Assembly (NCBI GenBank): GCA_037893245.1 | Contig: JBAIAA010001588.1 | Coordinates: 1-64,000 of the forward strand | Source: Crossaster papposus | Taxonomy: Eukaryota; Echinodermata; Asteroidea; Velatida; Solasteridae | Direction: 5' to 3' | DNA length: 64,000 nucleotides | Shown: one piece after another, positions 38,171-50,600 of the stretch | Layout of the letters: the number at the start of each line of letters is the position of its first letter | Position numbering within the stretch: position 1 is the first letter of the stretch | Position numbers and translations under genes: made by a program | The notes under the pieces: generated by a model | Database searches by the model: none | Seen by the model: the letters and a program-made list of their open reading frames with translations, nothing else | Told to the model about the DNA's origin: nothing

Positions 38171-38734
38171 ATATGTAAAGGGAAAGAAGTGTGCATAAGA
38201 AATATGTAAAGGGAAAGAAGTGTGCATAAGAAATATGTAAAGGGAAAGAAGTGTGCATAAGAAATATGTAAAGAGAAAGAAGTGTGCATAAGAAATATGT
38301 AAAGGGAAAGAAGTGTGCATAAGAAATATGTAAAGTGAAAGAAGTGTGCATAAGAAATATGTAAAGGGAAAGAAGTGTGCATAAGAAATATGTAAAGGGA
38401 AAGAAGTGTGCATAAGAAATATGTAAAGGGAAAGAAGTGTGCATAAGAAATATGTAAAGGGAAAGAAGTGTGCATAATAAATATGTAAAGGGAAAGAAGT
38501 GTGCATAATAAATATGTAAAGGGAAAGAAGTGTGCATAAGAAATAAACACATGATGTCGGGACAAGCCCTCAAGTTAAATATGTAAAGGGAAAGAAGTGT
38601 GCATAAGAAATAATAAAGGAAAAGAAGTGTGCATAAGAAATATGTAAAGGGAAAGAAGTGTGCATAAGAAATATGTAAAGGGAAAGAAGTGTGCATAAGA
38701 AATATGTAAAGGGAAAGAAGTGTGCATAAGAAAT

Positions 38735-38768
38735 AAACACATGATGTGGGGACAAGCCCTCGAGTTAA
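38735..38768 (+). repeat. Hybrid A/B spacer
   Basis: Core reads TGTGGGGACAAG: it has the type B base at the first diagnostic position and the type A base at the second. It is the last intact spacer before the homogeneous core. Either a mutational intermediate between the types or a recombinant. Confidence 0.85.
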
Positions 38769-39076
38769 ATATGTAAAGGGAAAGAAGTGTGCATAAAAAA
38801 TATGTAAAGGGAAAGAAGTGTGCATAAGAAATATGTAAAGGGAAAGAAGTGTGCATAAGAAATATGTAAAGGGAAAGAAGTGTGCATAAGAAATATGTAA
38901 AGGGAAAGAAGTGTGCATAAGAAATATGTAAAGGGAAAGAAGTGTGCATAAGAAATATGTAAAGGGAAAGAAGTGTGCATAAGAAATATGTAAAGGGAAA
39001 GAAGTGTGCATAAGAAATATGTAAAGGGAAAGAAGTGTGCATAAGAAATATGTAAAGGGAAAGAAGTGTGCATAAT

Positions 39077-39100
39077 AAGATGTGGGACAAGCCAGAGTAA
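39077..39100 (+). repeat. Damaged spacer at left edge of the core
   Basis: AAGATGTGGGACAAG followed by CCAGAGTAA: recognisable spacer with several small internal losses, including the CTCGAG palindrome. Confidence 0.75.
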
Positions 39101-40093
39101 ATATGTAAAGGGAAAGAAGTGTGCATAAGAAATATGTAAAGGGAAAGAAGTGTGCATAAGAAATATGTAAAGGGAAAGAAGTGTGCATAAGAAATATGTA
39201 AAGGGAAAGAAGTGTGCATAAGAAATATGTAAAGGGAAAGAAGTGTGCATAAGAAATATGTAAAGGGAAAGAAGTGTGCATAAGAAATATGTAAAGGGAA
39301 AGAAGTGTGCATAAGAAATATGTAAAGGGAAAGAAGTGTGCATAAGAAAATATGTAAAGGGAAAGAAGTGTGCATAAGAAATATGTAAAGGGAAAGAAGT
39401 GTGCATAAGAAATATGTAAAGGGAAAGAAGTGTGCATAAGAAATATGTAAAGGGAAAGAAGTGTGCATAAGAAATATGTAAAGGGAAAGAAGTGTGCATA
39501 AGAAATATGTAAAGGGAAAGAAGTGTGCATAAGAAATATGTAAAGGGAAAGAAGTGTGCATAAGAAATATGTAAAGGGAAAGAAGTGTGCATAAGAAATA
39601 TGTAAAGGGAAAGAAGTGTGCATAAGAAATATGTAAAGGGAAAGAAGTGTGCATAAGAAATATGTAAAGGGAAAGAAGTGTGCATAAGAAATATGTAAAG
39701 GGAAAGAAGTGTGCATAAGAAATATGTAAAGGGAAAGAAGTGTGCATAAGAAATATGTAAAGGGAAAGAAGTGTGCATAAGAAATATGTAAAGGGAAAGA
39801 AGTGTGCATAAGAAATATGTAAAGGGAAAGAAGTGTGCATAAGAAATATGTAAAGGGAAAGAAGTGTGCATAAGAAATATGTAAAGGGAAAGAAGTGTGC
39901 ATAAGAAATATGTAAAGGGAAAGAAGTGTGCATAAGAAATATGTAAAGGGAAAGAAGTGTGCATAAGAAATATGTAAAGGGAAAGAAGTGTGCATAAGAA
40001 ATATGTAAAGGGAAAGAAGTGTGCATAAGAAATATGTAAAGGGAAAGAAGTGTGCATAAGAAATATGTAAAGGGAAAGAAGTGTGCATAAGAA

Positions 40094-40120
40094 ACATGAT
40101 GTGGGAAAGAAGTGAGCTAA
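40094..40120 (+). repeat. Damaged spacer, chimeric with monomer
   Basis: Begins ACATGATGTGGGAA like a type B spacer, then reads AAGAAGTG like the monomer, then AGCTAA. Shorter than an intact spacer. Confidence 0.7.
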
Positions 40121-43100
40121 ATATGTAAAGGGAAAGAAGTGTGCATAAGAAATATGTAAAGGGAAAGAAGTGTGCATAAGAAATATGTAAAGGGAAAGAA
40201 GTGTGCATAAGAAATATGTAAAGGGAAAGAAGTGTGCATAAGAAATATGTAAAGGGAAAGAAGTGTGCATAAGAAATATGTAAAGGGAAAGAAGTGTGCA
40301 TAAGAAATATGTAAAGGGAAAGAAGTGTGCATAAGAAATATGTAAAGGGAAAGAAGTGTGCATAAGAAATATGTAAAGGGAAAGAAGTGTGCATAAGAAA
40401 TATGTAAAGGGAAAGAAGTGTGCATAAGAAATATGTAAAGGGAAAGAAGTGTGCATAAGAAATATGTAAAGGGAAAGAAGTGTGCATAAGAAATATGTAA
40501 AGGGAAAGAAGTGTGCATAAGAAATATGTAAAGGGAAAGAAGTGTGCATAAGAAATATGTAAAGGGAAAGAAGTGTGCATAAGAAATATGTAAAGGGAAA
40601 GAAGTGTGCATAAGAAATATGTAAAGGGAAAGAAGTGTGCATAAGAAATATGTAAAGGGAAAGAAGTGTGCATAAGAAATATGTAAAGGGAAAGAAGTGT
40701 GCATAAGAAATATGTAAAGGGAAAGAAGTGTGCATAAGAAATATGTAAAGGGAAAGAAGTGTGCATAAGAAATATGTAAAGGGAAAGAAGTGTGCATAAG
40801 AAATATGTAAAGGGAAAGAAGTGTGCATAAGAAATATGTAAAGGGAAAGAAGTGTGCATAAGAAATATGTAAAGGGAAAGAAGTGTGCATAAGAAATATG
40901 TAAAGGGAAAGAAGTGTGCATAAGAAATATGTAAAGGGAAAGAAGTGTGCATAAGAAATATGTAAAGGGAAAGAAGTGTGCATAAGAAATATGTAAAGGG
41001 AAAGAAGTGTGCATAAGAAATATGTAAAGGGAAAGAAGTGTGCATAAGAAATATGTAAAGGGAAAGAAGTGTGCATAAGAAATATGTAAAGGGAAAGAAG
41101 TGTGCATAAGAAATATGTAAAGGGAAAGAAGTGTGCATAAGAAATATGTAAAGGGAAAGAAGTGTGCATAAGAAATATGTAAAGGGAAAGAAGTGTGCAT
41201 AAGAAATATGTAAAGGGAAAGAAGTGTGCATAAGAAATATGTAAAGGGAAAGAAGTGTGCATAAGAAATATGTAAAGGGAAAGAAGTGTGCATAAGAAAT
41301 ATGTAAAGGGAAAGAAGTGTGCATAAGAAATATGTAAAGGGAAAGAAGTGTGCATAAGAAATATGTAAAGGGAAAGAAGTGTGCATAAGAAATATGTAAA
41401 GGGAAAGAAGTGTGCATAAGAAATATGTAAAGGGAAAGAAGTGTGCATAAGAAATATGTAAAGGGAAAGAAGTGTGCATAAGAAATATGTAAAGGGAAAG
41501 AAGTGTGCATAAGAAATATGTAAAGGGAAAGAAGTGTGCATAAGAAATATGTAAAGGGAAAGAAGTGTGCATAAGAAATATGTAAAGGGAAAGAAGTGTG
41601 CATAAGAAATATGTAAAGGGAAAGAAGTGTGCATAAGAAATATGTAAAGGGAAAGAAGTGTGCATAAGAAATATGTAAAGGGAAAGAAGTGTGCATAAGA
41701 AATATGTAAAGGGAAAGAAGTGTGCATAAGAAATATGTAAAGGGAAAGAAGTGTGCATAAGAAATATGTAAAGGGAAAGAAGTGTGCATAAGAAATATGT
41801 AAAGGGAAAGAAGTGTGCATAAGAAATATGTAAAGGGAAAGAAGTGTGCATAAGAAATATGTAAAGGGAAAGAAGTGTGCATAAGAAATATGTAAAGGGA
41901 AAGAAGTGTGCATAAGAAATATGTAAAGGGAAAGAAGTGTGCATAAGAAATATGTAAAGGGAAAGAAGTGTGCATAAGAAATATGTAAAGGGAAAGAAGT
42001 GTGCATAAGAAATATGTAAAGGGAAAGAAGTGTGCATAAGAAATATGTAAAGGGAAAGAAGTGTGCATAAGAAATATGTAAAGGGAAAGAAGTGTGCATA
42101 AGAAATATGTAAAGGGAAAGAAGTGTGCATAAGAAATATGTAAAGGGAAAGAAGTGTGCATAAGAAATATGTAAAGGGAAAGAAGTGTGCATAAGAAATA
42201 TGTAAAGGGAAAGAAGTGTGCATAAGAAATATGTAAAGGGAAAGAAGTGTGCATAAGAAATATGTAAAGGGAAAGAAGTGTGCATAAGAAATATGTAAAG
42301 GGAAAGAAGTGTGCATAAGAAATATGTAAAGGGAAAGAAGTGTGCATAAGAAATATGTAAAGGGAAAGAAGTGTGCATAAGAAATATGTAAAGGGAAAGA
42401 AGTGTGCATAAGAAATATGTAAAGGGAAAGAAGTGTGCATAAGAAATATGTAAAGGGAAAGAAGTGTGCATAAGAAATATGTAAAGGGAAAGAAGTGTGC
42501 ATAAGAAATATGTAAAGGGAAAGAAGTGTGCATAAGAAATATGTAAAGGGAAAGAAGTGTGCATAAGAAATATGTAAAGGGAAAGAAGTGTGCATAAGAA
42601 ATATGTAAAGGGAAAGAAGTGTGCATAAGAAATATGTAAAGGGAAAGAAGTGTGCATAAGAAATATGTAAAGGGAAAGAAGTGTGCATAAGAAATATGTA
42701 AAGGGAAAGAAGTGTGCATAAGAAATATGTAAAGGGAAAGAAGTGTGCATAAGAAATATGTAAAGGGAAAGAAGTGTGCATAAGAAATATGTAAAGGGAA
42801 AGAAGTGTGCATAAGAAATATGTAAAGGGAAAGAAGTGTGCATAAGAAATATGTAAAGGGAAAGAAGTGTGCATAAGAAATATGTAAAGGGAAAGAAGTG
42901 TGCATAAGAAATATGTAAAGGGAAAGAAGTGTGCATAAGAAATATGTAAAGGGAAAGAAGTGTGCATAAGAAATATGTAAAGGGAAAGAAGTGTGCATAA
43001 GAAATATGTAAAGGGAAAGAAGTGTGCATAAGAAATATGTAAAGGGAAAGAAGTGTGCATAAGAAATATGTAAAGGGAAAGAAGTGTGCATAAGAAATAT

Positions 43101-46012
43101 GTAAAGGGAAAGAAGTGTGCATAAGAAATATGTAAAGGGAAAGAAGTGTGCATAAGAAATATGTAAAGGGAAAGAAGTGTGCATAAGAAATATGTAAAGG
43201 GAAAGAAGTGTGCATAAGAAATATGTAAAGGGAAAGAAGTGTGCATAAGAAATATGTAAAGGGAAAGAAGTGTGCATAAGAAATATGTAAAGGGAAAGAA
43301 GTGTGCATAAGAAATATGTAAAGGGAAAGAAGTGTGCATAAGAAATATGTAAAGGGAAAGAAGTGTGCATAAGAAATATGTAAAGGGAAAGAAGTGTGCA
43401 TAAGAAATATGTAAAGGGAAAGAAGTGTGCATAAGAAATATGTAAAGGGAAAGAAGTGTGCATAAGAAATATGTAAAGGGAAAGAAGTGTGCATAAGAAA
43501 TATGTAAAGGGAAAGAAGTGTGCATAAGAAATATGTAAAGGGAAAGAAGTGTGCATAAGAAATATGTAAAGGGAAAGAAGTGTGCATAAGAAATATGTAA
43601 AGGGAAAGAAGTGTGCATAAGAAATATGTAAAGGGAAAGAAGTGTGCATAAGAAATATGTAAAGGGAAAGAAGTGTGCATAAGAAATATGTAAAGGGAAA
43701 GAAGTGTGCATAAGAAATATGTAAAGGGAAAGAAGTGTGCATAAGAAATATGTAAAGGGAAAGAAGTGTGCATAAGAAATATGTAAAGGGAAAGAAGTGT
43801 GCATAAGAAATATGTAAAGGGAAAGAAGTGTGCATAAGAAATATGTAAAGGGAAAGAAGTGTGCATAAGAAATATGTAAAGGGAAAGAAGTGTGCATAAG
43901 AAATATGTAAAGGGAAAGAAGTGTGCATAAGAAATATGTAAAGGGAAAGAAGTGTGCATAAGAAATATGTAAAGGGAAAGAAGTGTGCATAAGAAATATG
44001 TAAAGGGAAAGAAGTGTGCATAAGAAATATGTAAAGGGAAAGAAGTGTGCATAAGAAATATGTAAAGGGAAAGAAGTGTGCATAAGAAATATGTAAAGGG
44101 AAAGAAGTGTGCATAAGAAATATGTAAAGGGAAAGAAGTGTGCATAAGAAATATGTAAAGGGAAAGAAGTGTGCATAAGAAATATGTAAAGGGAAAGAAG
44201 TGTGCATAAGAAATATGTAAAGGGAAAGAAGTGTGCATAAGAAATATGTAAAGGGAAAGAAGTGTGCATAAGAAATATGTAAAGGGAAAGAAGTGTGCAT
44301 AAGAAATATGTAAAGGGAAAGAAGTGTGCATAAGAAATATGTAAAGGGAAAGAAGTGTGCATAAGAAATATGTAAAGGGAAAGAAGTGTGCATAAGAAAT
44401 ATGTAAAGGGAAAGAAGTGTGCATAAGAAATATGTAAAGGGAAAGAAGTGTGCATAAGAAATATGTAAAGGGAAAGAAGTGTGCATAAGAAATATGTAAA
44501 GGGAAAGAAGTGTGCATAAGAAATATGTAAAGGGAAAGAAGTGTGCATAAGAAATATGTAAAGGGAAAGAAGTGTGCATAAGAAATATGTAAAGGGAAAG
44601 AAGTGTGCATAAGAAATATGTAAAGGGAAAGAAGTGTGCATAAGAAATATGTAAAGGGAAAGAAGTGTGCATAAGAAATATGTAAAGGGAAAGAAGTGTG
44701 CATAAGAAATATGTAAAGGGAAAGAAGTGTGCATAAGAAATATGTAAAGGGAAAGAAGTGTGCATAAGAAATATGTAAAGGGAAAGAAGTGTGCATAAGA
44801 AATATGTAAAGGGAAAGAAGTGTGCATAAGAAATATGTAAAGGGAAAGAAGTGTGCATAAGAAATATGTAAAGGGAAAGAAGTGTGCATAAGAAATATGT
44901 AAAGGGAAAGAAGTGTGCATAAGAAATATGTAAAGGGAAAGAAGTGTGCATAAGAAATATGTAAAGGGAAAGAAGTGTGCATAAGAAATATGTAAAGGGA
45001 AAGAAGTGTGCATAAGAAATATGTAAAGGGAAAGAAGTGTGCATAAGAAATATGTAAAGGGAAAGAAGTGTGCATAAGAAATATGTAAAGGGAAAGAAGT
45101 GTGCATAAGAAATATGTAAAGGGAAAGAAGTGTGCATAAGAAATATGTAAAGGGAAAGAAGTGTGCATAAGAAATATGTAAAGGGAAAGAAGTGTGCATA
45201 AGAAATATGTAAAGGGAAAGAAGTGTGCATAAGAAATATGTAAAGGGAAAGAAGTGTGCATAAGAAATATGTAAAGGGAAAGAAGTGTGCATAAGAAATA
45301 TGTAAAGGGAAAGAAGTGTGCATAAGAAATATGTAAAGGGAAAGAAGTGTGCATAAGAAATATGTAAAGGGAAAGAAGTGTGCATAAGAAATATGTAAAG
45401 GGAAAGAAGTGTGCATAAGAAATATGTAAAGGGAAAGAAGTGTGCATAAGAAATATGTAAAGGGAAAGAAGTGTGCATAAGAAATATGTAAAGGGAAAGA
45501 AGTGTGCATAAGAAATATGTAAAGGGAAAGAAGTGTGCATAAGAAATATGTAAAGGGAAAGAAGTGTGCATAAGAAATATGTAAAGGGAAAGAAGTGTGC
45601 ATAAGAAATATGTAAAGGGAAAGAAGTGTGCATAAGAAATATGTAAAGGGAAAGAAGTGTGCATAAGAAATATGTAAAGGGAAAGAAGTGTGCATAAGAA
45701 ATATGTAAAGGGAAAGAAGTGTGCATAAGAAATATGTAAAGGGAAAGAAGTGTGCATAAGAAATATGTAAAGGGAAAGAAGTGTGCATAAGAAATATGTA
45801 AAGGGAAAGAAGTGTGCATAAGAAATATGTAAAGGGAAAGAAGTGTGCATAAGAAATATGTAAAGGGAAAGAAGTGTGCATAAGAAATATGTAAAGGGAA
45901 AGAAGTGTGCATAAGAAATATGTAAAGGGAAAGAAGTGTGCATAAGAAATATGTAAAGGGAAAGAAGTGTGCATAAGAAATATGTAAAGGGAAAGAAGTG
46001 TGCATAAGAAAT

Positions 46013-46044
46013 AAACATGATGTGGGAACAAGCCCTCGAGTTAA
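46013..46044 (+). repeat. Type B spacer lacking two bases, in the core
   Basis: Starts AAACATGATG instead of AAACACATGATG; otherwise a complete type B spacer with CTCGAG and TTAA. The only nearly intact spacer inside the homogeneous core. Confidence 0.85.
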
Positions 46045-47623
46045 ATATGTAAAGGGAAAGAAGTGTGCATAAGAAATATGTAAAGGGAAAGAAGTGTGCA
46101 TAAGAAATATGTAAAGGGAAAGAAGTGTGCATAAGAAATATGTAAAGGGAAAGAAGTGTGCATAAGAAATATGTAAAGGGAAAGAAGTGTGCATAAGAAA
46201 TATGTAAAGGGAAAGAAGTGTGCATAAGAAATATGTAAAGGGAAAGAAGTGTGCATAAGAAATATGTAAAGGGAAAGAAGTGTGCATAAGAAATATGTAA
46301 AGGGAAAGAAGTGTGCATAAGAAATATGTAAAGGGAAAGAAGTGTGCATAAGAAATATGTAAAGGGAAAGAAGTGTGCATAAGAAATATGTAAAGGGAAA
46401 GAAGTGTGCATAAGAAATATGTAAAGGGAAAGAAGTGTGCATAAGAAATATGTAAAGGGAAAGAAGTGTGCATAAGAAATATGTAAAGGGAAAGAAGTGT
46501 GCATAAGAAATATGTAAAGGGAAAGAAGTGTGCATAAGAAATATGTAAAGGGAAAGAAGTGTGCATAAGAAATATGTAAAGGGAAAGAAGTGTGCATAAG
46601 AAATATGTAAAGGGAAAGAAGTGTGCATAAGAAATATGTAAAGGGAAAGAAGTGTGCATAAGAAATATGTAAAGGGAAAGAAGTGTGCATAAGAAATATG
46701 TAAAGGGAAAGAAGTGTGCATAAGAAATATGTAAAGGGAAAGAAGTGTGCATAAGAAATATGTAAAGGGAAAGAAGTGTGCATAAGAAATATGTAAAGGG
46801 AAAGAAGTGTGCATAAGAAATATGTAAAGGGAAAGAAGTGTGCATAAGAAATATGTAAAGGGAAAGAAGTGTGCATAAGAAATATGTAAAGGGAAAGAAG
46901 TGTGCATAAGAAATATGTAAAGGGAAAGAAGTGTGCATAAGATGTAAAGGGAAAGAAGTGTGCATAAGAAATATGTAAAGGGAAAGAAGTGTGCATAAGA
47001 AATATGTAAAGGGAAAGAAGTGTGCATAAGAAATATGTAAAGGGAAAGAAGTGTGCATAAGAAATATGTAAAGGGAAAGAAGTGTGCATAAGAAATATGT
47101 AAAGGGAAAGAAGTGTGCATAAGAAATATGTAAAGGGAAAGAAGTGTGCATAAGAAATATGTAAAGGGAAAGAAGTGTGCATAAGAAATATGTAAAGGGA
47201 AAGAAGTGTGCATAAGAAATATGTAAAGGGAAAGAAGTGTGCATAAGAAATATGTAAAGGGAAAGAAGTGTGCATAAGAAATATGTAAAGGGAAAGAAGT
47301 GTGCATAAGAAATATGTAAAGGGAAAGAAGTGTGCATAAGAAATATGTAAAGGGAAAGAAGTGTGCATAAGAAATATGTAAAGGGAAAGAAGTGTGCATA
47401 AGAAATATGTAAAGGGAAAGAAGTGTGCATAAGAAATATGTAAAGGGAAAGAAGTGTGCATAAGAAATATGTAAAGGGAAAGAAGTGTGCATAAGAAATA
47501 TGTAAAGGGAAAGAAGTGTGCATAAGAAATATGTAAAGGGAAAGAAGTGTGCATAAGAAATATGTAAAGGGAAAGAAGTGTGCATAAGAAATATGTAAAG
47601 GGAAAGAAGTGTGCATAAGAAAT

Positions 47624-47650
47624 AAGCATGATGTGGGAACAAGCCTCGAG
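47624..47650 (+). repeat. Damaged type B spacer in the core
   Basis: AAGCATGATGTGGGAACAAG then CCTCGAG, directly followed by AAATATG. It has lost bases at the start, in the CCCTCGAG stretch and the terminal TTAA. Confidence 0.8.
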
Positions 47651-50600
47651 AAATATGTAAAGGGAAAGAAGTGTGCATAAGAAATATGTAAAGGGAAAGA
47701 AGTGTGCATAAGAAATATGTAAAGGGAAAGAAGTGTGCATAAGAAATATGTAAAGGGAAAGAAGTGTGCATAAGAAATATGTAAAGGGAAAGAAGTGTGC
47801 ATAAGAAATATGTAAAGGGAAAGAAGTGTGCATAAGAAATATGTAAAGGGAAAGAAGTGTGCATAAGAAATATGTAAAGGGAAAGAAGTGTGCATAAGAA
47901 ATATGTAAAGGGAAAGAAGTGTGCATAAGAAATATGTAAAGGGAAAGAAGTGTGCATAAGAAATATGTAAAGGGAAAGAAGTGTGCATAAGAAATATGTA
48001 AAGGGAAAGAAGTGTGCATAAGAAATATGTAAAGGGAAAGAAGTGTGCATAAGAAATATGTAAAGGGAAAGAAGTGTGCATAAGAAATATGTAAAGGGAA
48101 AGAAGTGTGCATAAGAAATATGTAAAGGGAAAGAAGTGTGCATAAGAAATATGTAAAGGGAAAGAAGTGTGCATAAGAAATATGTAAAGGGAAAGAAGTG
48201 TGCATAAGAAATATGTAAAGGGAAAGAAGTGTGCATAAGAAATATGTAAAGGGAAAGAAGTGTGCATAAGAAATATGTAAAGGGAAAGAAGTGTGCATAA
48301 GAAATATGTAAAGGGAAAGAAGTGTGCATAAGAAATATGTAAAGGGAAAGAAGTGTGCATAAGAAATATGTAAAGGGAAAGAAGTGTGCATAAGAAATAT
48401 GTAAAGGGAAAGAAGTGTGCATAAGAAATATGTAAAGGGAAAGAAGTGTGCATAAGAAATATGTAAAGGGAAAGAAGTGTGCATAAGAAATATGTAAAGG
48501 GAAAGAAGTGTGCATAAGAAATATGTAAAGGGAAAGAAGTGTGCATAAGAAATATGTAAAGGGAAAGAAGTGTGCATAAGAAATATGTAAAGGGAAAGAA
48601 GTGTGCATAAGAAATATGTAAAGGGAAAGAAGTGTGCATAAGAAATATGTAAAGGGAAAGAAGTGTGCATAAGAAATATGTAAAGGGAAAGAAGTGTGCA
48701 TAAGAAATATGTAAAGGGAAAGAAGTGTGCATAAGAAATATGTAAAGGGAAAGAAGTGTGCATAAGAAATATGTAAAGGGAAAGAAGTGTGCATAAGAAA
48801 TATGTAAAGGGAAAGAAGTGTGCATAAGAAATATGTAAAGGGAAAGAAGTGTGCATAAGAAATATGTAAAGGGAAAGAAGTGTGCATAAGAAATATGTAA
48901 AGGGAAAGAAGTGTGCATAAGAAATATGTAAAGGGAAAGAAGTGTGCATAAGAAATATGTAAAGGGAAAGAAGTGTGCATAAGAAATATGTAAAGGGAAA
49001 GAAGTGTGCATAAGAAATATGTAAAGGGAAAGAAGTGTGCATAAGAAATATGTAAAGGGAAAGAAGTGTGCATAAGAAATATGTAAAGGGAAAGAAGTGT
49101 GCATAAGAAATATGTAAAGGGAAAGAAGTGTGCATAAGAAATATGTAAAGGGAAAGAAGTGTGCATAAGAAATATGTAAAGGGAAAGAAGTGTGCATAAG
49201 AAATATGTAAAGGGAAAGAAGTGTGCATAAGAAATATGTAAAGGGAAAGAAGTGTGCATAAGAAATATGTAAAGGGAAAGAAGTGTGCATAAGAAATATG
49301 TAAAGGGAAAGAAGTGTGCATAAGAAATATGTAAAGGGAAAGAAGTGTGCATAAGAAATATGTAAAGGGAAAGAAGTGTGCATAAGAAATATGTAAAGGG
49401 AAAGAAGTGTGCATAAGAAATATGTAAAGGGAAAGAAGTGTGCATAAGAAATATGTAAAGGGAAAGAAGTGTGCATAAGAAATATGTAAAGGGAAAGAAG
49501 TGTGCATAAGAAATATGTAAAGGGAAAGAAGTGTGCATAAGAAATATGTAAAGGGAAAGAAGTGTGCATAAGAAATATGTAAAGGGAAAGAAGTGTGCAT
49601 AAGAAATATGTAAAGGGAAAGAAGTGTGCATAAGAAATATGTAAAGGGAAAGAAGTGTGCATAAGAAATATGTAAAGGGAAAGAAGTGTGCATAAGAAAT
49701 ATGTAAAGGGAAAGAAGTGTGCATAAGAAATATGTAAAGGGAAAGAAGTGTGCATAAGAAATATGTAAAGGGAAAGAAGTGTGCATAAGAAATATGTAAA
49801 GGGAAAGAAGTGTGCATAAGAAATATGTAAAGGGAAAGAAGTGTGCATAAGAAATATGTAAAGGGAAAGAAGTGTGCATAAGAAATATGTAAAGGGAAAG
49901 AAGTGTGCATAAGAAATATGTAAAGGGAAAGAAGTGTGCATAAGAAATATGTAAAGGGAAAGAAGTGTGCATAAGAAATATGTAAAGGGAAAGAAGTGTG
50001 CATAAGAAATATGTAAAGGGAAAGAAGTGTGCATAAGAAATATGTAAAGGGAAAGAAGTGTGCATAAGAAATATGTAAAGGGAAAGAAGTGTGCATAAGA
50101 AATATGTAAAGGGAAAGAAGTGTGCATAAGAAATATGTAAAGGGAAAGAAGTGTGCATAAGAAATATGTAAAGGGAAAGAAGTGTGCATAAGAAATATGT
50201 AAAGGGAAAGAAGTGTGCATAAGAAATATGTAAAGGGAAAGAAGTGTGCATAAGAAATATGTAAAGGGAAAGAAGTGTGCATAAGAAATATGTAAAGGGA
50301 AAGAAGTGTGCATAAGAAATATGTAAAGGGAAAGAAGTGTGCATAAGAAATATGTAAAGGGAAAGAAGTGTGCATAAGAAATATGTAAAGGGAAAGAAGT
50401 GTGCATAAGAAATATGTAAAGGGAAAGAAGTGTGCATAAGAAATATGTAAAGGGAAAGAAGTGTGCATAAGAAATATGTAAAGGGAAAGAAGTGTGCATA
50501 AGAAATATGTAAAGGGAAAGAAGTGTGCATAAGAAATATGTAAAGGGAAAGAAGTGTGCATAAGAAATATGTAAAGGGAAAGAAGTGTGCATAAGAAATA

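Larger units (their letters stand above)
2451..38578 (+). repeat. Type A 34-bp spacer family (26 copies; span of first to last)
   Basis: Each copy follows AAGAAAT, starts AAACACATGATG, has the core TGTCGGGACAAG, then a CTCGAG palindrome (XhoI site) and TTAA. It shifts the 31-bp lattice by 5. Starts: 2451, 7115, 7491, 9795, 10826, 13568, 15497, 15873, 17802, 20513, 25693, 26378, 27842, 28187, 29276, 30333, 30678, 31240, 31617, 32674, 33019, 34789, 35134, 36915, 37291, 38545 (each 34 bp; the 38545 copy has CTCAAG). In 25 of the 26, the second monomer junction downstream carries the 30-bp AATAATAAAG form; 31240 is the exception. Origin unknown: it does not align convincingly to the monomer. Confidence 0.9.
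10739..38799 (+). repeat. 31-bp satellite array, variant-rich segment with higher-order structure
   Basis: Same monomer and orientation as the left segment. It carries most of the 34-bp spacers (about three dozen) and many marked monomers: 34-bp GTA-insertion forms near 11997, 13365, 15046, 17351 and 27050; CATCAG junctions at 12625, 14462, 14493, 16767, 16798, 18634, 18665, 21345, 21376, 23504 and 36720; GGGAATGAAG near 19553, 22295 and 23235; ATGTTAAGG monomers abundant at 28-34 kb. The marked monomers recur in the same order at fixed distances, which is how the larger duplications were recognised. No gene seen. Confidence 0.97.

Noticed and set aside
48020-48050. Ribosome-binding-site-like or promoter-like motifs (AAAGGG, TATG)
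   Set aside because: They recur every 31 bp with no following gene; background of a purine-rich repeat.
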